Shown here: in pieces, positions 41,590 through 51,201 of the stretch
Numbering within the stretch: the stretch's first letter is position 1
How the letters are laid out: every line of letters begins with the position of its first letter
Assembly: GCF_009707545.1 (NCBI RefSeq)
Contig: NZ_WLYK01000011.1
Coordinates: forward strand, 274,457 to 338,456
From: Nakamurella alba
GTDB taxonomy: Bacteria; Actinomycetota; Actinomycetes; Mycobacteriales; Nakamurellaceae
DNA: 64,000 nt
Direction: 5' to 3'
The notes under the pieces: generated by a model
Database searches by the model: none
What the model was told of the DNA's origin: nothing
What the model saw: the letters and a program-made list of their open reading frames with translations, nothing else
Position numbers and translations under genes: made by a program

Positions 41590-42710
41590 CCGGCGTGGCG
41601 CACCGCCACCGGATGATGGACCCGGAGCTGGCGGCCCTGCAGGTACTCGCGCCGCGGATCACCCTCGACGACGTCGCCGCCGCGCGGGTGCTGGAGACGA
41701 CACTTGCCGAGCAGACCAGGGACCAGCCGGTCGGGGTACGGACCCGGCAGGTGACCGCCACGCGGCGGGACGGTTCGCCGCTGTCGCTGCGGCTGTACCG
41801 GCCGGAAGGACACGAGGGCCGGATCCTGCCGGTCCTGGTCTTCCTGCACGGCGGCTCGTTCGTCACCGGTGGTCTGCACAGCGAGGACAACCGGTGCGAG
41901 TTCTACGCCCGGGAGGCAGGCTGCGCAGTGGTGGCGGTCGACTACCGGCTCGCGCCGGAACACCCGTTCCCGGCCGGGTTCGACGACTGCTGCGATGCGT
42001 TGGACTGGGTGGCCGGCCATGCCGGTGACCTGGGTGTCGACCCGGACCGGATGGCCGTCGGCGGGCTGAGTGCCGGCGGCTGCCTGGCCGCCGGGGTCGC
42101 GTTGCGGTCCCGGACCTCCGGACCGCCACTGCTGCTGCAGATGCTGCTGTTCCCGGTGCTGGATGCCCGGCTCCGGACCGGGTCCGTCGCCGAGTTCGAG
42201 GACACCCCGATCCTGATCGCCCGGACGGTGCGGCAGCTGTGGCCGCTGTACCTGGGCGAGCTGTACCCGCTCGTCGGAGCCGGCGGGTGGAGTGGATCAG
42301 ACGGTCCGGCCGGTGCGTCGGAGTCCGGTGGGCACGCGGCGGGCAGCGGTGCGACCGGGGAGGACGGCAGGGCGAACGTCTACGGAGCAGCTGTCGGTGC
42401 TGGCGCTGGTGTTGGTGTCGCTGCTGGTGCCAACGGCCATCCGTTCGCCGGCGCCTTTCCGCCGTTGGCGTCCCCGGCGCTGGTGGAGGACCTGTCCGGT
42501 GCGCCGCCGGCGTTGGTGGTGGCGGCGCAGTTCGATCCGCTGCGGGACGAGGCGATCGAGTACGCCGGCCGGTTGCTGTCCGCCGGGGTCGCGGTGGATC
42601 TGGTCCACTTCGCCCGCGGGTTCCACGCCTTCGACTCCTTCGGCGCCAGCCGGCTGGGCCGCCGGTGTCTGGACCTGCAGGCCGGCGCGCTCCGTCAGGC
42701 CCTCGTCTAG
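41586..42710 (+). CDS. Alpha/beta hydrolase of the hormone-sensitive-lipase type, operon-linked
   Basis: 374 residues from GTG 41586, coupled to the permease stop. [11 protein letters not shown] is the oxyanion motif and GLSAGGCLA the nucleophile elbow. [10 protein letters not shown] and FHAFDSF give the Asp and His. A Gly/Ala-rich insert of about 50 residues ([34 protein letters not shown]) lies between strands; it is low complexity and may be a tandem expansion. Operon position suggests it hydrolyses an ester related to the imported solute. GTG 41595 and ATG 41611 are alternative starts. Confidence 0.85.
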   Translation: MTGVAHRHRMMDPELAALQVLAPRITLDDVAAARVLETTLAEQTRDQPVGVRTRQVTATRRDGSPLSLRLYRPEGHEGRILPVLVFLHGGSFVTGGLHSEDNRCEFYAREAGCAVVAVDYRLAPEHPFPAGFDDCCDALDWVAGHAGDLGVDPDRMAVGGLSAGGCLAAGVALRSRTSGPPLLLQMLLFPVLDARLRTGSVAEFEDTPILIARTVRQLWPLYLGELYPLVGAGGWSGSDGPAGASESGGHAAGSGATGEDGRANVYGAAVGAGAGVGVAAGANGHPFAGAFPPLASPALVEDLSGAPPALVVAAQFDPLRDEAIEYAGRLLSAGVAVDLVHFARGFHAFDSFGASRLGRRCLDLQAGALRQALV

Positions 42711-42880
42711 GTCCCGGCGCACGGGACCGATCGTCGGCGGTCCCGCACACAGCGAGACCTGCCCGCCGGGGCCGGTTGTCGGGTGCTCGTCACCGGATCC
42801 CGGCGGGTCCGGCACCGGCTGTGCCCACCTGCAGTGCTCACCTCCCGCCATTCCTGACGCTCCGTCCCCCTGACGCCTCG

Positions 42881-42925
42881 ATCTCCCGCCATCCCATCTC
42901 CCGCCATCCCATCTCCTGCCATCTC
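42881..42925. repeat. Three-copy 15-bp tandem repeat before an esterase gene
   Basis: ATCTCCCGCCATCCC at 42881-42895 and 42896-42910, then a variant ATCTCCTGCCATCTC at 42911-42925. It ends 33 bp before the esterase start. The unit length equals the 15-bp repeat inside the DUF1338 gene at 45.8 kb, but the sequences differ. Confidence 0.95.
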
Positions 42926-42958
42926 CTCCGTTCACCATTCCCTGTAGGGGGTTCACCC

Positions 42959-44173
42959 ATGACCGAGCCGAGTCCGGGGCTCGACCCGGCCGTCCGTTCG
43001 TTGCTGACCGAGCTCGAAACACGACTCACCGTCACTGGTCTCGCGGACCCTGACATGATCCGGGCGGACTTCGACACGATGATCGAGTACCTGCACGACG
43101 TCGGTTCCGACCGGCCGGGGCCGGTTCCCGCCGGCACCGCGCCTGATCTGCTGGTCGAGGACGGTGAGGTGGTGACCTCCTCGGGGAGGGTGCCGGTGCG
43201 GTGGTACCGACCGGTGGCGCCCGCAGTGGGCCCGGGTGGAGTGCCCGGCACCGACCGTGCCGACCGGTCCCCGGTGAGGGTCCCTGCCGCGACCGCGCCG
43301 ACGGCGGTCGATCGGGCTGCTGCCGAGACCGTGGGCGGTCACGGCGCGGACGTCGACGTGGTCGTGTACATCCACGGCGGGGGATGGGTGGTCGGGAGCC
43401 CGGCGACCGCCGATCCGATCGCCCGGGCCCTGGCGTCCGGGCTGGGAGCCACCGTCGTGTCGGTCGACTACCGGCTCGCCCCGGAGAATCCGTTCCCCGC
43501 TGCCTTCGACGACTGTTTCGCAGTGGTGCAGGCTGTCGCCGACACCGTGCCGCACCGTTGGCTGGCGGTGGGCGGCGACAGTGCGGGTGGCAACCTGGCC
43601 GCCGTGGTCGCGATGGCCGCCCGGGACGCAGGGTCACCGGCCGTGGACGCCCAGCTGCTGATCTACCCGGCTCTCGACCCGACGATGGCCTCCGCGTCGC
43701 AGCAGCGGTTCGCCGACGGCTACCTGCTGACCCGCACCGCGTTGCGCTACTACTGGGACAGCTACGGTGCGGGACACGAACGCCGGCCCTACTGTGCCCC
43801 GTCGTCGGCCGACGATCTGCGGGGGCTGGCGCCGGCGGTGGTCGCCACGGCCGGGTTCGATCCACTGCGCGACGAGGGCAACGACTACGCGGAGCGGCTC
43901 GCCGCAGCCGGCGTGCGCACGCAGCTGCTGGAGTTCCCGACCCTGACCCACGGCTTCGCCGACCAGCTCGCGCGGGTGCCGGCCGCGTCGGAGGCCCTGA
44001 CCCAAGTGATAGCCGGGCTCGCCGCCGAGCGTGACCTCGCGGTGCACGGCCGGGTGGGCCTCCACGGCCTCGGTGCGGACCGACCGGGGGACACCCCGCC
44101 CGACGCGGCCCCTGCTCGGAGTGTCGGTTCGGCGGTGGCTGCGGTGCAGCAGCTCCGGGGTCTGCACGTGTGA
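42959..44173 (+). CDS. Alpha/beta hydrolase fold esterase, hormone-sensitive-lipase type
   Basis: 404 residues. [12 protein letters not shown] (HGGG oxyanion motif), [33 protein letters not shown] (nucleophile Ser), [12 protein letters not shown] (Asp) and [13 protein letters not shown] (His) are complete. An Ala/Gly/Asp-rich insert (residues about 85-130) precedes the catalytic core. ATG with TAGGGGG upstream. It is a paralogue of the operon esterase 250 bp upstream but has its own upstream region with a 15-bp tandem repeat. The C-terminal 40 residues are disordered-looking. Confidence 0.9.
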   Translation: MTEPSPGLDPAVRSLLTELETRLTVTGLADPDMIRADFDTMIEYLHDVGSDRPGPVPAGTAPDLLVEDGEVVTSSGRVPVRWYRPVAPAVGPGGVPGTDRADRSPVRVPAATAPTAVDRAAAETVGGHGADVDVVVYIHGGGWVVGSPATADPIARALASGLGATVVSVDYRLAPENPFPAAFDDCFAVVQAVADTVPHRWLAVGGDSAGGNLAAVVAMAARDAGSPAVDAQLLIYPALDPTMASASQQRFADGYLLTRTALRYYWDSYGAGHERRPYCAPSSADDLRGLAPAVVATAGFDPLRDEGNDYAERLAAAGVRTQLLEFPTLTHGFADQLARVPAASEALTQVIAGLAAERDLAVHGRVGLHGLGADRPGDTPPDAAPARSVGSAVAAVQQLRGLHV

Positions 44174-44217
44174 GATGACAAGCAGCGGGGTACCTCCCGG
44201 TCGACCAGGAGGCGAAC

Positions 44218-45387
44218 ATGCACCGTTCGAGGACTTTCCGGCGAATTGCGACATCCGTGGCAACGGCGGTCATGGCGGCGGTCCTGCTGCCACTGGTTGC
44301 TGCCGGCCCGGCGTCCGCGGTACCGCCCTACTTCAGCGACATCCCGACGAACAACGTGTCCGGCACCAATTACCTGCCAATCGTGGGCGACTTCGGCGGC
44401 AACCCGACCGACGACATCCTCTGGTACGCCTACAAGGGCGGGAAGAGTTCGCTGTTCCGCGCCAACGGCGACGGCACCTTCGTGACCTTCCCGCTGAGCA
44501 TCTCCGGGCGCAACTACGCACCGCTGGTAGGGGACTTCGTCGGCGATGCCCGCGACGAGATCCTCTGGGTCACCCCGGGCAGCAGCCGGGCCACCATGTG
44601 GCGGTTCGACCAGCCGGGCCGGGTCTACCTGACCGCGCCGATCGACGTGCCCGTCGGCATCAGCACTTTCGCGTCGCTGCCGAGCACCACCGCCGACGTC
44701 AAGTCGCGCTCGATGTTCATGGGTGGCGGGACCACACACCCGATCCGCGTGGACACCTACACCTGGCCGCAAGGCGGCGACCTGACCCGCACCGGGCGGT
44801 CGTACTCGATCACCGGTGACGTTCGACCGGTGGTCGGCGATCTCGACGGCAACGGGCTCGCCGACATCCTGTTCTACGGTGCCGGCACCCGGACCGACGC
44901 CGCCTGGTTCACCACCGGTGCAGGCAGCGGTACCGGGTTCCGGATGCAGCCTGAGCGGATCAACGGCAGCTATGCGGTGGCCACCGGATCGTTCGCCGGC
45001 GCCGCCGACGACGTGCTGTTCGACGGCGCGACCGACTACCTGTGGACCTTCGACAGCGCCGGAGCTCACGCCTCGCGTCCGGTCGACCTCGGTCCGATCG
45101 CCGACAAGCTGATCCTGCGTGGACCACGCGATGTCGTGCTGCTCTGGGCTCCGGAGGACTCGCTCGAGGTCTGGCAGATCGCGAGCGGTACCCAGTCGAT
45201 CACCGTGACCGGCAACCTGCCGCTCCCTGCCACCTACCGGCCGATCGTCGGCGGGTTCACCGGTGACGGCAGTGCGTCCTCGGTGTTCTGGTGGGGACCC
45301 GGGGCGGCGCCGGAGCGGATCTACATCCCGGACGAGTGCGCCGGCATCGCTGCCGCCGACGGGCCGGACGCCGTCCTGGCCTGCTGA
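44218..45387 (+). CDS. Secreted FG-GAP/VCBS-like beta-propeller protein
   Basis: 389 residues. Sec signal peptide ends AAGPASAVPP. At least five blade-type repeats with [LV]VGDFxGxxxDDILWY pattern: PIVGDFGGNPTDDILWY, PLVGDFVGDARDEILWV, PVVGDLDGNGLADILFYG, VATGSFAGAADDVLF, PIVGGFTGDGSASSVFWWG. The DxDGNG-like sites could bind calcium. Two Cys near the end (DECAGI, VLAC) may form a disulfide. Typical of secreted actinobacterial surface proteins; ligand unknown. GACCAGGAGG precedes the ATG. Confidence 0.85.
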   Translation: MHRSRTFRRIATSVATAVMAAVLLPLVAAGPASAVPPYFSDIPTNNVSGTNYLPIVGDFGGNPTDDILWYAYKGGKSSLFRANGDGTFVTFPLSISGRNYAPLVGDFVGDARDEILWVTPGSSRATMWRFDQPGRVYLTAPIDVPVGISTFASLPSTTADVKSRSMFMGGGTTHPIRVDTYTWPQGGDLTRTGRSYSITGDVRPVVGDLDGNGLADILFYGAGTRTDAAWFTTGAGSGTGFRMQPERINGSYAVATGSFAGAADDVLFDGATDYLWTFDSAGAHASRPVDLGPIADKLILRGPRDVVLLWAPEDSLEVWQIASGTQSITVTGNLPLPATYRPIVGGFTGDGSASSVFWWGPGAAPERIYIPDECAGIAAADGPDAVLAC

Positions 45388-45468
45388 TCCACTGAGTCAT
45401 CGGGCTGAGCGGTGCGGGTCGGAAAGATATGAGGGGGCCTCGAGGCTTCAGGACTCAGCCGCGGGCAG

Positions 45469-46989
45469 TCACCGTCCGGGCAGTCGGATCCCCGAGAGCC
45501 CGAGGACGGTAGCGGCGGCATCCAGGGACGCCTGACGCTCCGCGGCGTACAGCTCGAACGGGTCCCGGATCTCACGGTCGATCGCGGCTGCCATCCATTG
45601 CCTGTCGCGCGGAACACCTGCCTCTGCGGCGTCCACGGTTCCTTTTCCGGTGAGGTTCGAGGAGAAGATCCCGGCGGCGGACTGCAGGAGGAAGTCCTCG
45701 TAGACGATCGGACGGACGGAGAGGACGCCCGAGCGCACCAGTTCAACGAGGTCACCCATGCCGTCCCGTGCCGCCGGCCCGGCGTGCGCTCCTGTTGTGG
45801 CGGTGCCTGTATTGCCGGCAACCGCAGGGCCGGGAGCCACAGCGTCACAAACTGCAGCGTCAGAAACTGCAGCGTCAGAAACTGCAGCGTCGGACGCGGC
45901 CGCGCCTGGCGTCGCCGTCACCGTGAAGTACGCGAGGTCCTGCTCGATGAGCCCGAGGTCGGTGTCCGGGAACAGCGCGGCCCACTCGCGGGCGAGGACC
46001 GCAGCGCGATCGGCGATGTCGGCCGCTGCCTCCGCGGTGCGCCGCATGGCCGTCTCGTACCGTGCCCGGCCCTCCGGGGTCGGAGCCACGCCGCGGGCCT
46101 CCACCTCGCCGAAGCGCACCCGCAGGTGTCCCTGGGTGGTGGTGCCGTCGGCCTCGAGGAACCGTCGGGACTCGTCGAGCGCGCGGAAGGACGTCTGCCG
46201 CAGCAGCACGTCCGGGCCGGCCCACATCGGCGGCCCCTGGATCTCGTCGATCATCGTGATGCCACGGTCCGACATCCGGCGGTAGAGCTCGTCGATGTCG
46301 AGGACCCGGGGCGTGAGGTGGTTGACGTGGGTCGAACCGACCCCGGCGATGTCCGCCGCGACCGCCGACACCGCCGTCAACTCCGCGTACCAGGCCCGGT
46401 CCACAGGCTGGCCGGAGAGCGCGAACGCTCCCGTCGCCAACGCGAGGAACGTGTCGGCATCGGTGTTGTCGAGTCCACCGGCCGCCTCGGCCCGGGCGGC
46501 CAGGTCGAGCAGCTCGTCCGGGAACAGCCGGCGGGCGCCGACGAACGTGCGGACGCGGGCGCCCAGGTCGTCGTCGAAGAACCGCCGGTCCTCGGGCACC
46601 AGCATGGAGGTGAACATACGGAACGGGTTGCGGGCGAGCTCGGCCGCATCAATCGGCCGGAACGCCGTGGACACCACCGGGATCGGGGTCGGCGCCGCCT
46701 CCCGCAGGTCGTAGAAGCCGACCGGGTACATGCCCATGGCGGCGAAGATCGTGGCGACCTGACGCAGCTCGCGCGGATCACCGACCCGGATGGCGCCGTG
46801 CCGTTCCGCGGTGACCCGATCGATGCTGCCCAGGCGCTCGGCCGCAGCACCCTGGGCGCCCATGACGTCCCGGTTCACCTCGCCGGTGACCTCGAGCAGC
46901 GTGACGTAGGCGGGCACCTCGGTGCCGTACAGGTCGGACAGCCGCCGCGCGAAAGCCGCACGCAGCTGCCAGGTCTCGAGGAAACTCAT
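45469..46989 (-). CDS. DUF1338 protein, 2-oxoadipate dioxygenase/decarboxylase-like (HglS family)
   Basis: 506 residues. The family converts 2-oxoadipate to 2-hydroxyglutarate in lysine breakdown with Fe(II). DLYGTEVPAYVTLLEVTGEVN is the N-terminal signature. Candidate metal residues are His in TAERHGAIRVG, His in STHVNHLTPRV and Glu in VRFGEVEARG. The middle part (about 375-425) is a Ala/Asp/Thr-rich insertion with SDAAVSDAAVSDAAVCDAV, encoded by a 15-bp tandem repeat. FLLQSAAGIFSSNL near the end is conserved. ATG at 46989; the frame continues upstream into repeats without homology. Single gene. Confidence 0.85.
   Translation of the reverse strand: MSFLETWQLRAAFARRLSDLYGTEVPAYVTLLEVTGEVNRDVMGAQGAAAERLGSIDRVTAERHGAIRVGDPRELRQVATIFAAMGMYPVGFYDLREAAPTPIPVVSTAFRPIDAAELARNPFRMFTSMLVPEDRRFFDDDLGARVRTFVGARRLFPDELLDLAARAEAAGGLDNTDADTFLALATGAFALSGQPVDRAWYAELTAVSAVAADIAGVGSTHVNHLTPRVLDIDELYRRMSDRGITMIDEIQGPPMWAGPDVLLRQTSFRALDESRRFLEADGTTTQGHLRVRFGEVEARGVAPTPEGRARYETAMRRTAEAAADIADRAAVLAREWAALFPDTDLGLIEQDLAYFTVTATPGAAASDAAVSDAAVSDAAVCDAVAPGPAVAGNTGTATTGAHAGPAARDGMGDLVELVRSGVLSVRPIVYEDFLLQSAAGIFSSNLTGKGTVDAAEAGVPRDRQWMAAAIDREIRDPFELYAAERQASLDAAATVLGLSGIRLPGR
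45841..45892. repeat. In-frame 15-bp tandem repeat inside the DUF1338 gene
   Basis: AGCGTCAGAAACTGC is repeated at 45856-45870 and 45871-45885, preceded by a one-mismatch copy at 45841-45855 and followed by a partial copy. It encodes five-residue repeats SDAAV on the minus strand, and gain or loss would keep the reading frame. Confidence 0.97.
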
Positions 46990-47455
46990 GGCCGGGCGGT
47001 CTCCAGGTCGCGAGTGACACCGAGGCCGGCCGGGAGGCTCGGCGTCGGTCGTCCTGTCAGCGACGGGTATGGGATGCCCCCTGGATGCAGCCGCGGCATC
47101 GACAGTGGATGCAGCCGCGGCATCGACAGATCCGTCGACACCGTTCCAGACCTCACTGCCGTTGGATGCCCCACTGCCGTTGGATGCGACTGCCTGATTC
47201 CCGATGAGTCGGACACGGGGACCGTCGGTGCCACTGCCGGATACATGCCCGCACTCTGGCCGAATCGACGACCATCCGCCACCCCTGGGTCTTGACCAAC
47301 CGGTGGTACGACCGACCGGTCCCGCGGTGGCATGAATGTCCCGGAAGCAGAGGGCTCGGATTGCCCAGGTGTCAGACGATCGCCCGCACCAGGTGGGGGT
47401 CCGCCCGCGGGAGGGGTGTGGTCCGGTCGCAGGGGAGCGTGGCAGCATCAGGGCC
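46990..47455. other. Repeat-rich intergenic region upstream of the DUF1338 gene
   Basis: About 465 bp between divergent genes. A 24-bp unit beginning TGGATGCAGCCGCGGCATCG is duplicated (47082-47129), and an 18-bp unit CACTGCCGTTGGATGCCC is duplicated with variation (47154-47189). GC-rich frames stay open through it, but codon usage and repeats argue against a gene. It should hold the DUF1338 promoter. Confidence 0.6.
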
Positions 47456-47902
47456 GTGGCCGTGACTCCCGAGCAGCAGCGCCTGCAGGACCTGGCGCGA
47501 CTTCGTCGGGTCCGCGACCGGATCGACCGGGAGTACGCGCAGCCGCTGGATGTCGAGGCGTTGGCCCGCGGGGTGCACATGTCGGCCGGTCACCTGACCC
47601 GCGAGTTCAAGGCCGCGTACGGCGAGCCCCCGTACTCGTACCTGATGACCCGGCGGATCGAGCGGGCCATGGCACTGCTGCGTCGGGGCGACATGAGCGT
47701 CACCGACGTCTGCTTCGCGGTCGGCTGTTCCTCGCTGGGCACGTTCAGCAGCCGGTTCACCCAGCTCGTCGGCGAGCCGCCGAGCGTGTACCGCAACCGG
47801 GTCGCCGGGATCACCGAGGGCATGCCGGCGTGCGAGGAGAAGAAGGTGACCAGACCGGTCAGGAATCGAGAAGCCCGGGTCGCCGAGCCGCAACTAGCGT
47901 GA
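47456..47902 (+). CDS. AraC-type helix-turn-helix regulator, short form
   Basis: 148 residues with only the AraC DNA-binding domain: LDVEALARGVHMSAGHLTREFKAAYG, LMTRRIERAMALLRRGDMSVTDVCFAVGCSSLGTFSSRFTQLVGEPPSVYRN. No ligand domain, as in SoxS/MarA-like forms. GTG 47456 chosen; GTG 47462 is equally possible. The VOC gene starts 5 bp after the stop, a common AraC-VOC pairing, so the two form an operon. Confidence 0.85.
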   Translation: MAVTPEQQRLQDLARLRRVRDRIDREYAQPLDVEALARGVHMSAGHLTREFKAAYGEPPYSYLMTRRIERAMALLRRGDMSVTDVCFAVGCSSLGTFSSRFTQLVGEPPSVYRNRVAGITEGMPACEEKKVTRPVRNREARVAEPQLA

Positions 47903-47907
47903 GCGAC

Positions 47908-48318
47908 ATGGACATCACCATCTACTCCAGCTTCCTCCCGCAGACCGATCCGGACGCAGCGCTGGCGTTCTGGCGGGACACCATGGGCTTCGAGCTGCGG
48001 CTCGACGTCGGCTACGAGGGGATGCGGTGGCTCACCGTCGGTCCGCCCGACCAGCCGCAGACCTCGATCGTGCTGCACCCGCCGGCGATCGACCCCGGCA
48101 TCACCGACGACGAGCGCCGCACGATCACGGAGATGATCGCCAAGGGCACCTACGGCAGCATCCTGCTGGCCACGCCCGACCTCGACACCACCTTCGACAA
48201 GTTGCAGGCCGCGGACGTGGAGATCGTCCAGGAGCCGACCGATCAGCCGTACGGCGTGCGCGACTGCGCCGTCCGCGACCCCTCGGGCAACATGGTGCGG
48301 ATCCAGGAACGGAAGTAG
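47908..48318 (+). CDS. VOC-superfamily (glyoxalase/bleomycin-resistance) protein
   Basis: 136 residues with the betaalphabetabetabeta VOC pattern: DPDAALAFWRDTMGFELRLDV, QTSIVLHPPA, TYGSILLATPDLDTTFDKLQ and C-terminal CAVRDPSGNMVRIQERK with the usual metal Glu. Likely a thiol-related isomerase or dioxygenase-like protein; substrate unknown. Expressed with the AraC-like gene. Confidence 0.87.
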   Translation: MDITIYSSFLPQTDPDAALAFWRDTMGFELRLDVGYEGMRWLTVGPPDQPQTSIVLHPPAIDPGITDDERRTITEMIAKGTYGSILLATPDLDTTFDKLQAADVEIVQEPTDQPYGVRDCAVRDPSGNMVRIQERK

Positions 48319-48779
48319 GTCGGTTTCGCTCCGGCACCGCGCGGGGTGGCCGATTGATGTCTGATCGTCAGACACATCATCAGAGGTGTCCCACGGCGGA
48401 CATCACCGGCACCGCCGCCCCACGGCGGACATGGCCGGCACCGGATGCACCCCGCCGGCCACGACGGGAAGCCGCGTGGCTCGTCGGAACCTTCTGTCCG
48501 ACGCGAGCGGGGAACCTTCCGTCTCGTTGCGCGGTTCACCGTGGTGGCGTGCGGGTGAGATGGTCGATCGGGTGGATGCCGGCTCGGGTGAACACCGGAC
48601 CGGGTCAGGTCCTGCCACAGCACCGCCGTGCGCGCGGCACCGGCACCAATGGCAGCATCACAGCACCGCACACGGCTACAGGAACGTCCGACGACAGCAC
48701 CAGGCATCACCACGTGAACAGCACCGAGTCGCCGCCCGGATCCGTTCCGGCGGCGACATCGGTGCGAGAGAGGGACGGC
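48319..48779. other. Intergenic region upstream of the UvrA-like gene
   Basis: About 460 bp. It begins with the palindrome at 48358-48374, followed by a direct repeat of about 29 bp, CCACGGCGGACATC (48391) and CCACGGCGGACATG (48420), each with GGCACCG. No gene is supported. It should contain the promoter of the UvrA-like gene. Confidence 0.6.
48358..48374. promoter_or_regulatory. Palindrome TGTCTGA-TCG-TCAGACA, candidate operator
   Basis: Perfect 7-bp arms with a 3-bp centre, extended to GATGTCTGA/TCAGACAcATC. It lies 40 bp after the VOC gene and 406 bp before the UvrA-like gene. Its right half TCGTCAGACA recurs twice upstream of the LLM oxidoreductase at 58.3 kb. Confidence 0.5.
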
Positions 48780-51173
48780 ATGGCCACCAGGAAGACCGGC
48801 ACGTCGGCGAAGGCCGGAGGCGACTCGCACGTCGCCGACACCCACGACATGATCCGGGTGACCGGTGCCCGGGTGAACAACCTCAAGGACGTCAGCGTCG
48901 AGCTGCCGAAGCGCCGCCTCACCGCGTTCACCGGTGTGTCCGGATCCGGGAAGAGCTCGCTGGTCTTCGGGACCATCGCCGCGGAGTCCCAGCGCATGAT
49001 CAACGAGACCTACAGCGCGTTCGTCCAGGGATTCATGCCCACCCTCGCCCGCCCCGACGTCGACGTGCTGGACGGGCTCACCACGGCGATCATCGTCGAC
49101 CAGGAGCGGATCGGCGCCGACCCGCGCTCCACCGTCGGCACCGCAACAGACGCGAACGCCATGCTGCGCATCCTGTTCAGCCGGCTCGGCGATCCTCACA
49201 TCGGCGGCCCGCAGGCGTACTCGTTCAACGTCGCCTCGATCAGCGGTGCCGGTGCAGTGACCTTCGAGCGGGCCGGTCAGACCACGAAGGAGCGCCGCAG
49301 TTTCAACGTTGTCGGCGGCATGTGCCCGCGTTGTGAGGGCCGCGGATCGGTCAACGACATCGATCTCACCGCCCTGTACGACGACGAGAAGTCCTTGGAC
49401 GACGGTGCTCTCACCGTGCCCGGCTACAGCATGGACGGCTGGTACGGCCGCATCTACCGTGGTGCCGGGTTCTTCGACACCAGCAAGCCGATCAAGAAGT
49501 TCACCAAGAGGGAGCTGCACGACTTCCTGTACAAGGACGCCACCAAGATCAAGGTCGACGGTATCAACCTGACCTACCTCGGTCTGATCCCGCAGATCCA
49601 GAAGTCCTACCTGTCCAAGGATGTCGACGCGATGCAGCCGCACATCCGGGCGTTCGTGGAGAAGGCGGTCACCTTCACCACCTGTCCGGAGTGCCAGGGG
49701 ACGCGGTTGAGCGAAGGTGCCCGGTCGTCGAAGATCAAGGGCATCAGCATCGCCGATGCGTGTTCCATGCAGATCAGCGATCTCGCCGAGTGGGTGCGCA
49801 AGGTCAAGGACCGCAGCGTGGCGCCGCTGCTGGAATCGCTGCAGCAGACGCTGGACTCGTTCGTCGGGATCGGGCTGGGCTACCTGTCGCTGGAGCGTCC
49901 GTCGGGAACGCTGTCCGGCGGTGAGGCGCAGCGGGTGAAGATGATCCGGCATCTGGGGTCGTCGCTGACCGACGTGACCTACGTGTTCGACGAGCCGACC
50001 ATCGGCCTGCACCCGCACGACATCGACCGGATGAACGCGCTGCTGCTGCAGCTGCGGGACAAGGGCAACACCGTCCTGGTGGTCGAGCACAAGCCAGAGG
50101 CCATCCAGATCGCCGACCACGTGGTCGATCTCGGTCCTCGCGCGGGCGCCGCCGGCGGTCAGGTGATGTACGAGGGGACCGTGGAGGGTTTGCGGAAGAG
50201 TGACACCCTGACCGGTCGGCACCTCGACGACCGCACCACTCTCAAGGAGTCGGTGCGCGAGGCCGACGGCGTGCTGGAGATCCGCGGCGCGAAGACCCAC
50301 AACCTGCAGGACGTCGACGTGGACATCCCGCAAGGTGTCCTTGTGGTGGTGACCGGCGTGGCTGGATCCGGCAAGAGCTCGCTGATCCACGGGTCGGTCG
50401 CCGGCCGTGAGGGTGTCGTTGCGATCGACCAGGCGGCGATCCGCGGGTCCCGGCGCAGCAACCCGGCGACATACACCGGGTTGCTGGAGCCGATCCGGAA
50501 GGCGTTCGCCAAGGAGAACGGCGTCAAACCGGCGCTGTTCAGCGCGAATTCCGAGGGGGCGTGCCCGGTCTGCAACGGGAACGGCGTCATCTACACCGAT
50601 CTCGGGATCATGGCCGGCGTTGCGATCCCGTGCGAGGAGTGCGAGGGCAAGCGGTTCCAGGCCGAGGTGCTGACCTACAAGTTGGGCGGGAAGGACATCA
50701 GCGAGGTCCTGGCGATGCCCGTGGCCGAGGCGGAGGAGTTCTTCGCCGGCAAGGGCGCGCTGCCTGCGGCACACAAGATCCTGGAGCGGCTCTCCCAGGT
50801 CGGGCTCGGCTATCTGACAATCGGACAACCGCTGACCACACTGTCCGGTGGCGAGCGGCAGCGGCTGAAGCTGGCCACGCACATGGGGGAGAAGGGCGGC
50901 ATCTACATCCTCGACGAGCCCACCACCGGTCTGCACCTGGCCGACGTCGAGCAACTGCTCGGTCTGCTCGACCGACTGGTCGATTCCGGGAAGTCGGTGA
51001 TCGTGATCGAGCACCACCAGGCGGTCATGGCCCATGCCGACTGGATCATCGACATCGGTCCGGGCGCCGGTCACGACGGCGGGAAGGTCGTCTTCGAGGG
51101 CACGCCGGCGGATCTGGTCGCGAAGAAGAAGACTCTCACCGGGCAGCACCTCGCCGCCTACGTGGGGCGCTGA
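48780..51173 (+). CDS. UvrA-like ABC protein (UvrA2/drug-resistance type)
   Basis: 797 residues, shorter than UvrA (about 950). First ABC half has Walker A TGVSGSGKSSLVFG (about 51-64), second GVAGSGKSSLIHG. Signatures LERPSGTLSGGEAQRVKMIRHLG and QPLTTLSGGERQRLKLATHMG and two Walker B (VFDEPTIGLHPHD, ILDEPTTGLHLAD) are intact. Zinc modules CPRCEGRG, CPECQGTR and CPVCNGNG...CEECEGKR remain. The segment after the first Walker A goes straight to VDQERIGADPRSTVGT, so the UvrB-binding insert is missing or very short. Nucleotide-excision repair is therefore unlikely. Homologues are linked to antibiotic self-protection. ATG 48780; no exporter partner nearby. Confidence 0.9.
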   Translation: MATRKTGTSAKAGGDSHVADTHDMIRVTGARVNNLKDVSVELPKRRLTAFTGVSGSGKSSLVFGTIAAESQRMINETYSAFVQGFMPTLARPDVDVLDGLTTAIIVDQERIGADPRSTVGTATDANAMLRILFSRLGDPHIGGPQAYSFNVASISGAGAVTFERAGQTTKERRSFNVVGGMCPRCEGRGSVNDIDLTALYDDEKSLDDGALTVPGYSMDGWYGRIYRGAGFFDTSKPIKKFTKRELHDFLYKDATKIKVDGINLTYLGLIPQIQKSYLSKDVDAMQPHIRAFVEKAVTFTTCPECQGTRLSEGARSSKIKGISIADACSMQISDLAEWVRKVKDRSVAPLLESLQQTLDSFVGIGLGYLSLERPSGTLSGGEAQRVKMIRHLGSSLTDVTYVFDEPTIGLHPHDIDRMNALLLQLRDKGNTVLVVEHKPEAIQIADHVVDLGPRAGAAGGQVMYEGTVEGLRKSDTLTGRHLDDRTTLKESVREADGVLEIRGAKTHNLQDVDVDIPQGVLVVVTGVAGSGKSSLIHGSVAGREGVVAIDQAAIRGSRRSNPATYTGLLEPIRKAFAKENGVKPALFSANSEGACPVCNGNGVIYTDLGIMAGVAIPCEECEGKRFQAEVLTYKLGGKDISEVLAMPVAEAEEFFAGKGALPAAHKILERLSQVGLGYLTIGQPLTTLSGGERQRLKLATHMGEKGGIYILDEPTTGLHLADVEQLLGLLDRLVDSGKSVIVIEHHQAVMAHADWIIDIGPGAGHDGGKVVFEGTPADLVAKKKTLTGQHLAAYVGR

Positions 51174-51201
51174 CCGTGGCCTCTCGGCCCGGGAGGAATC
51201 G

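Noticed and set aside
46990..47580. Upstream extension of the DUF1338 gene
   Set aside because: The sequence is repeat-derived and has no match to the family, which starts at ATG 46989.
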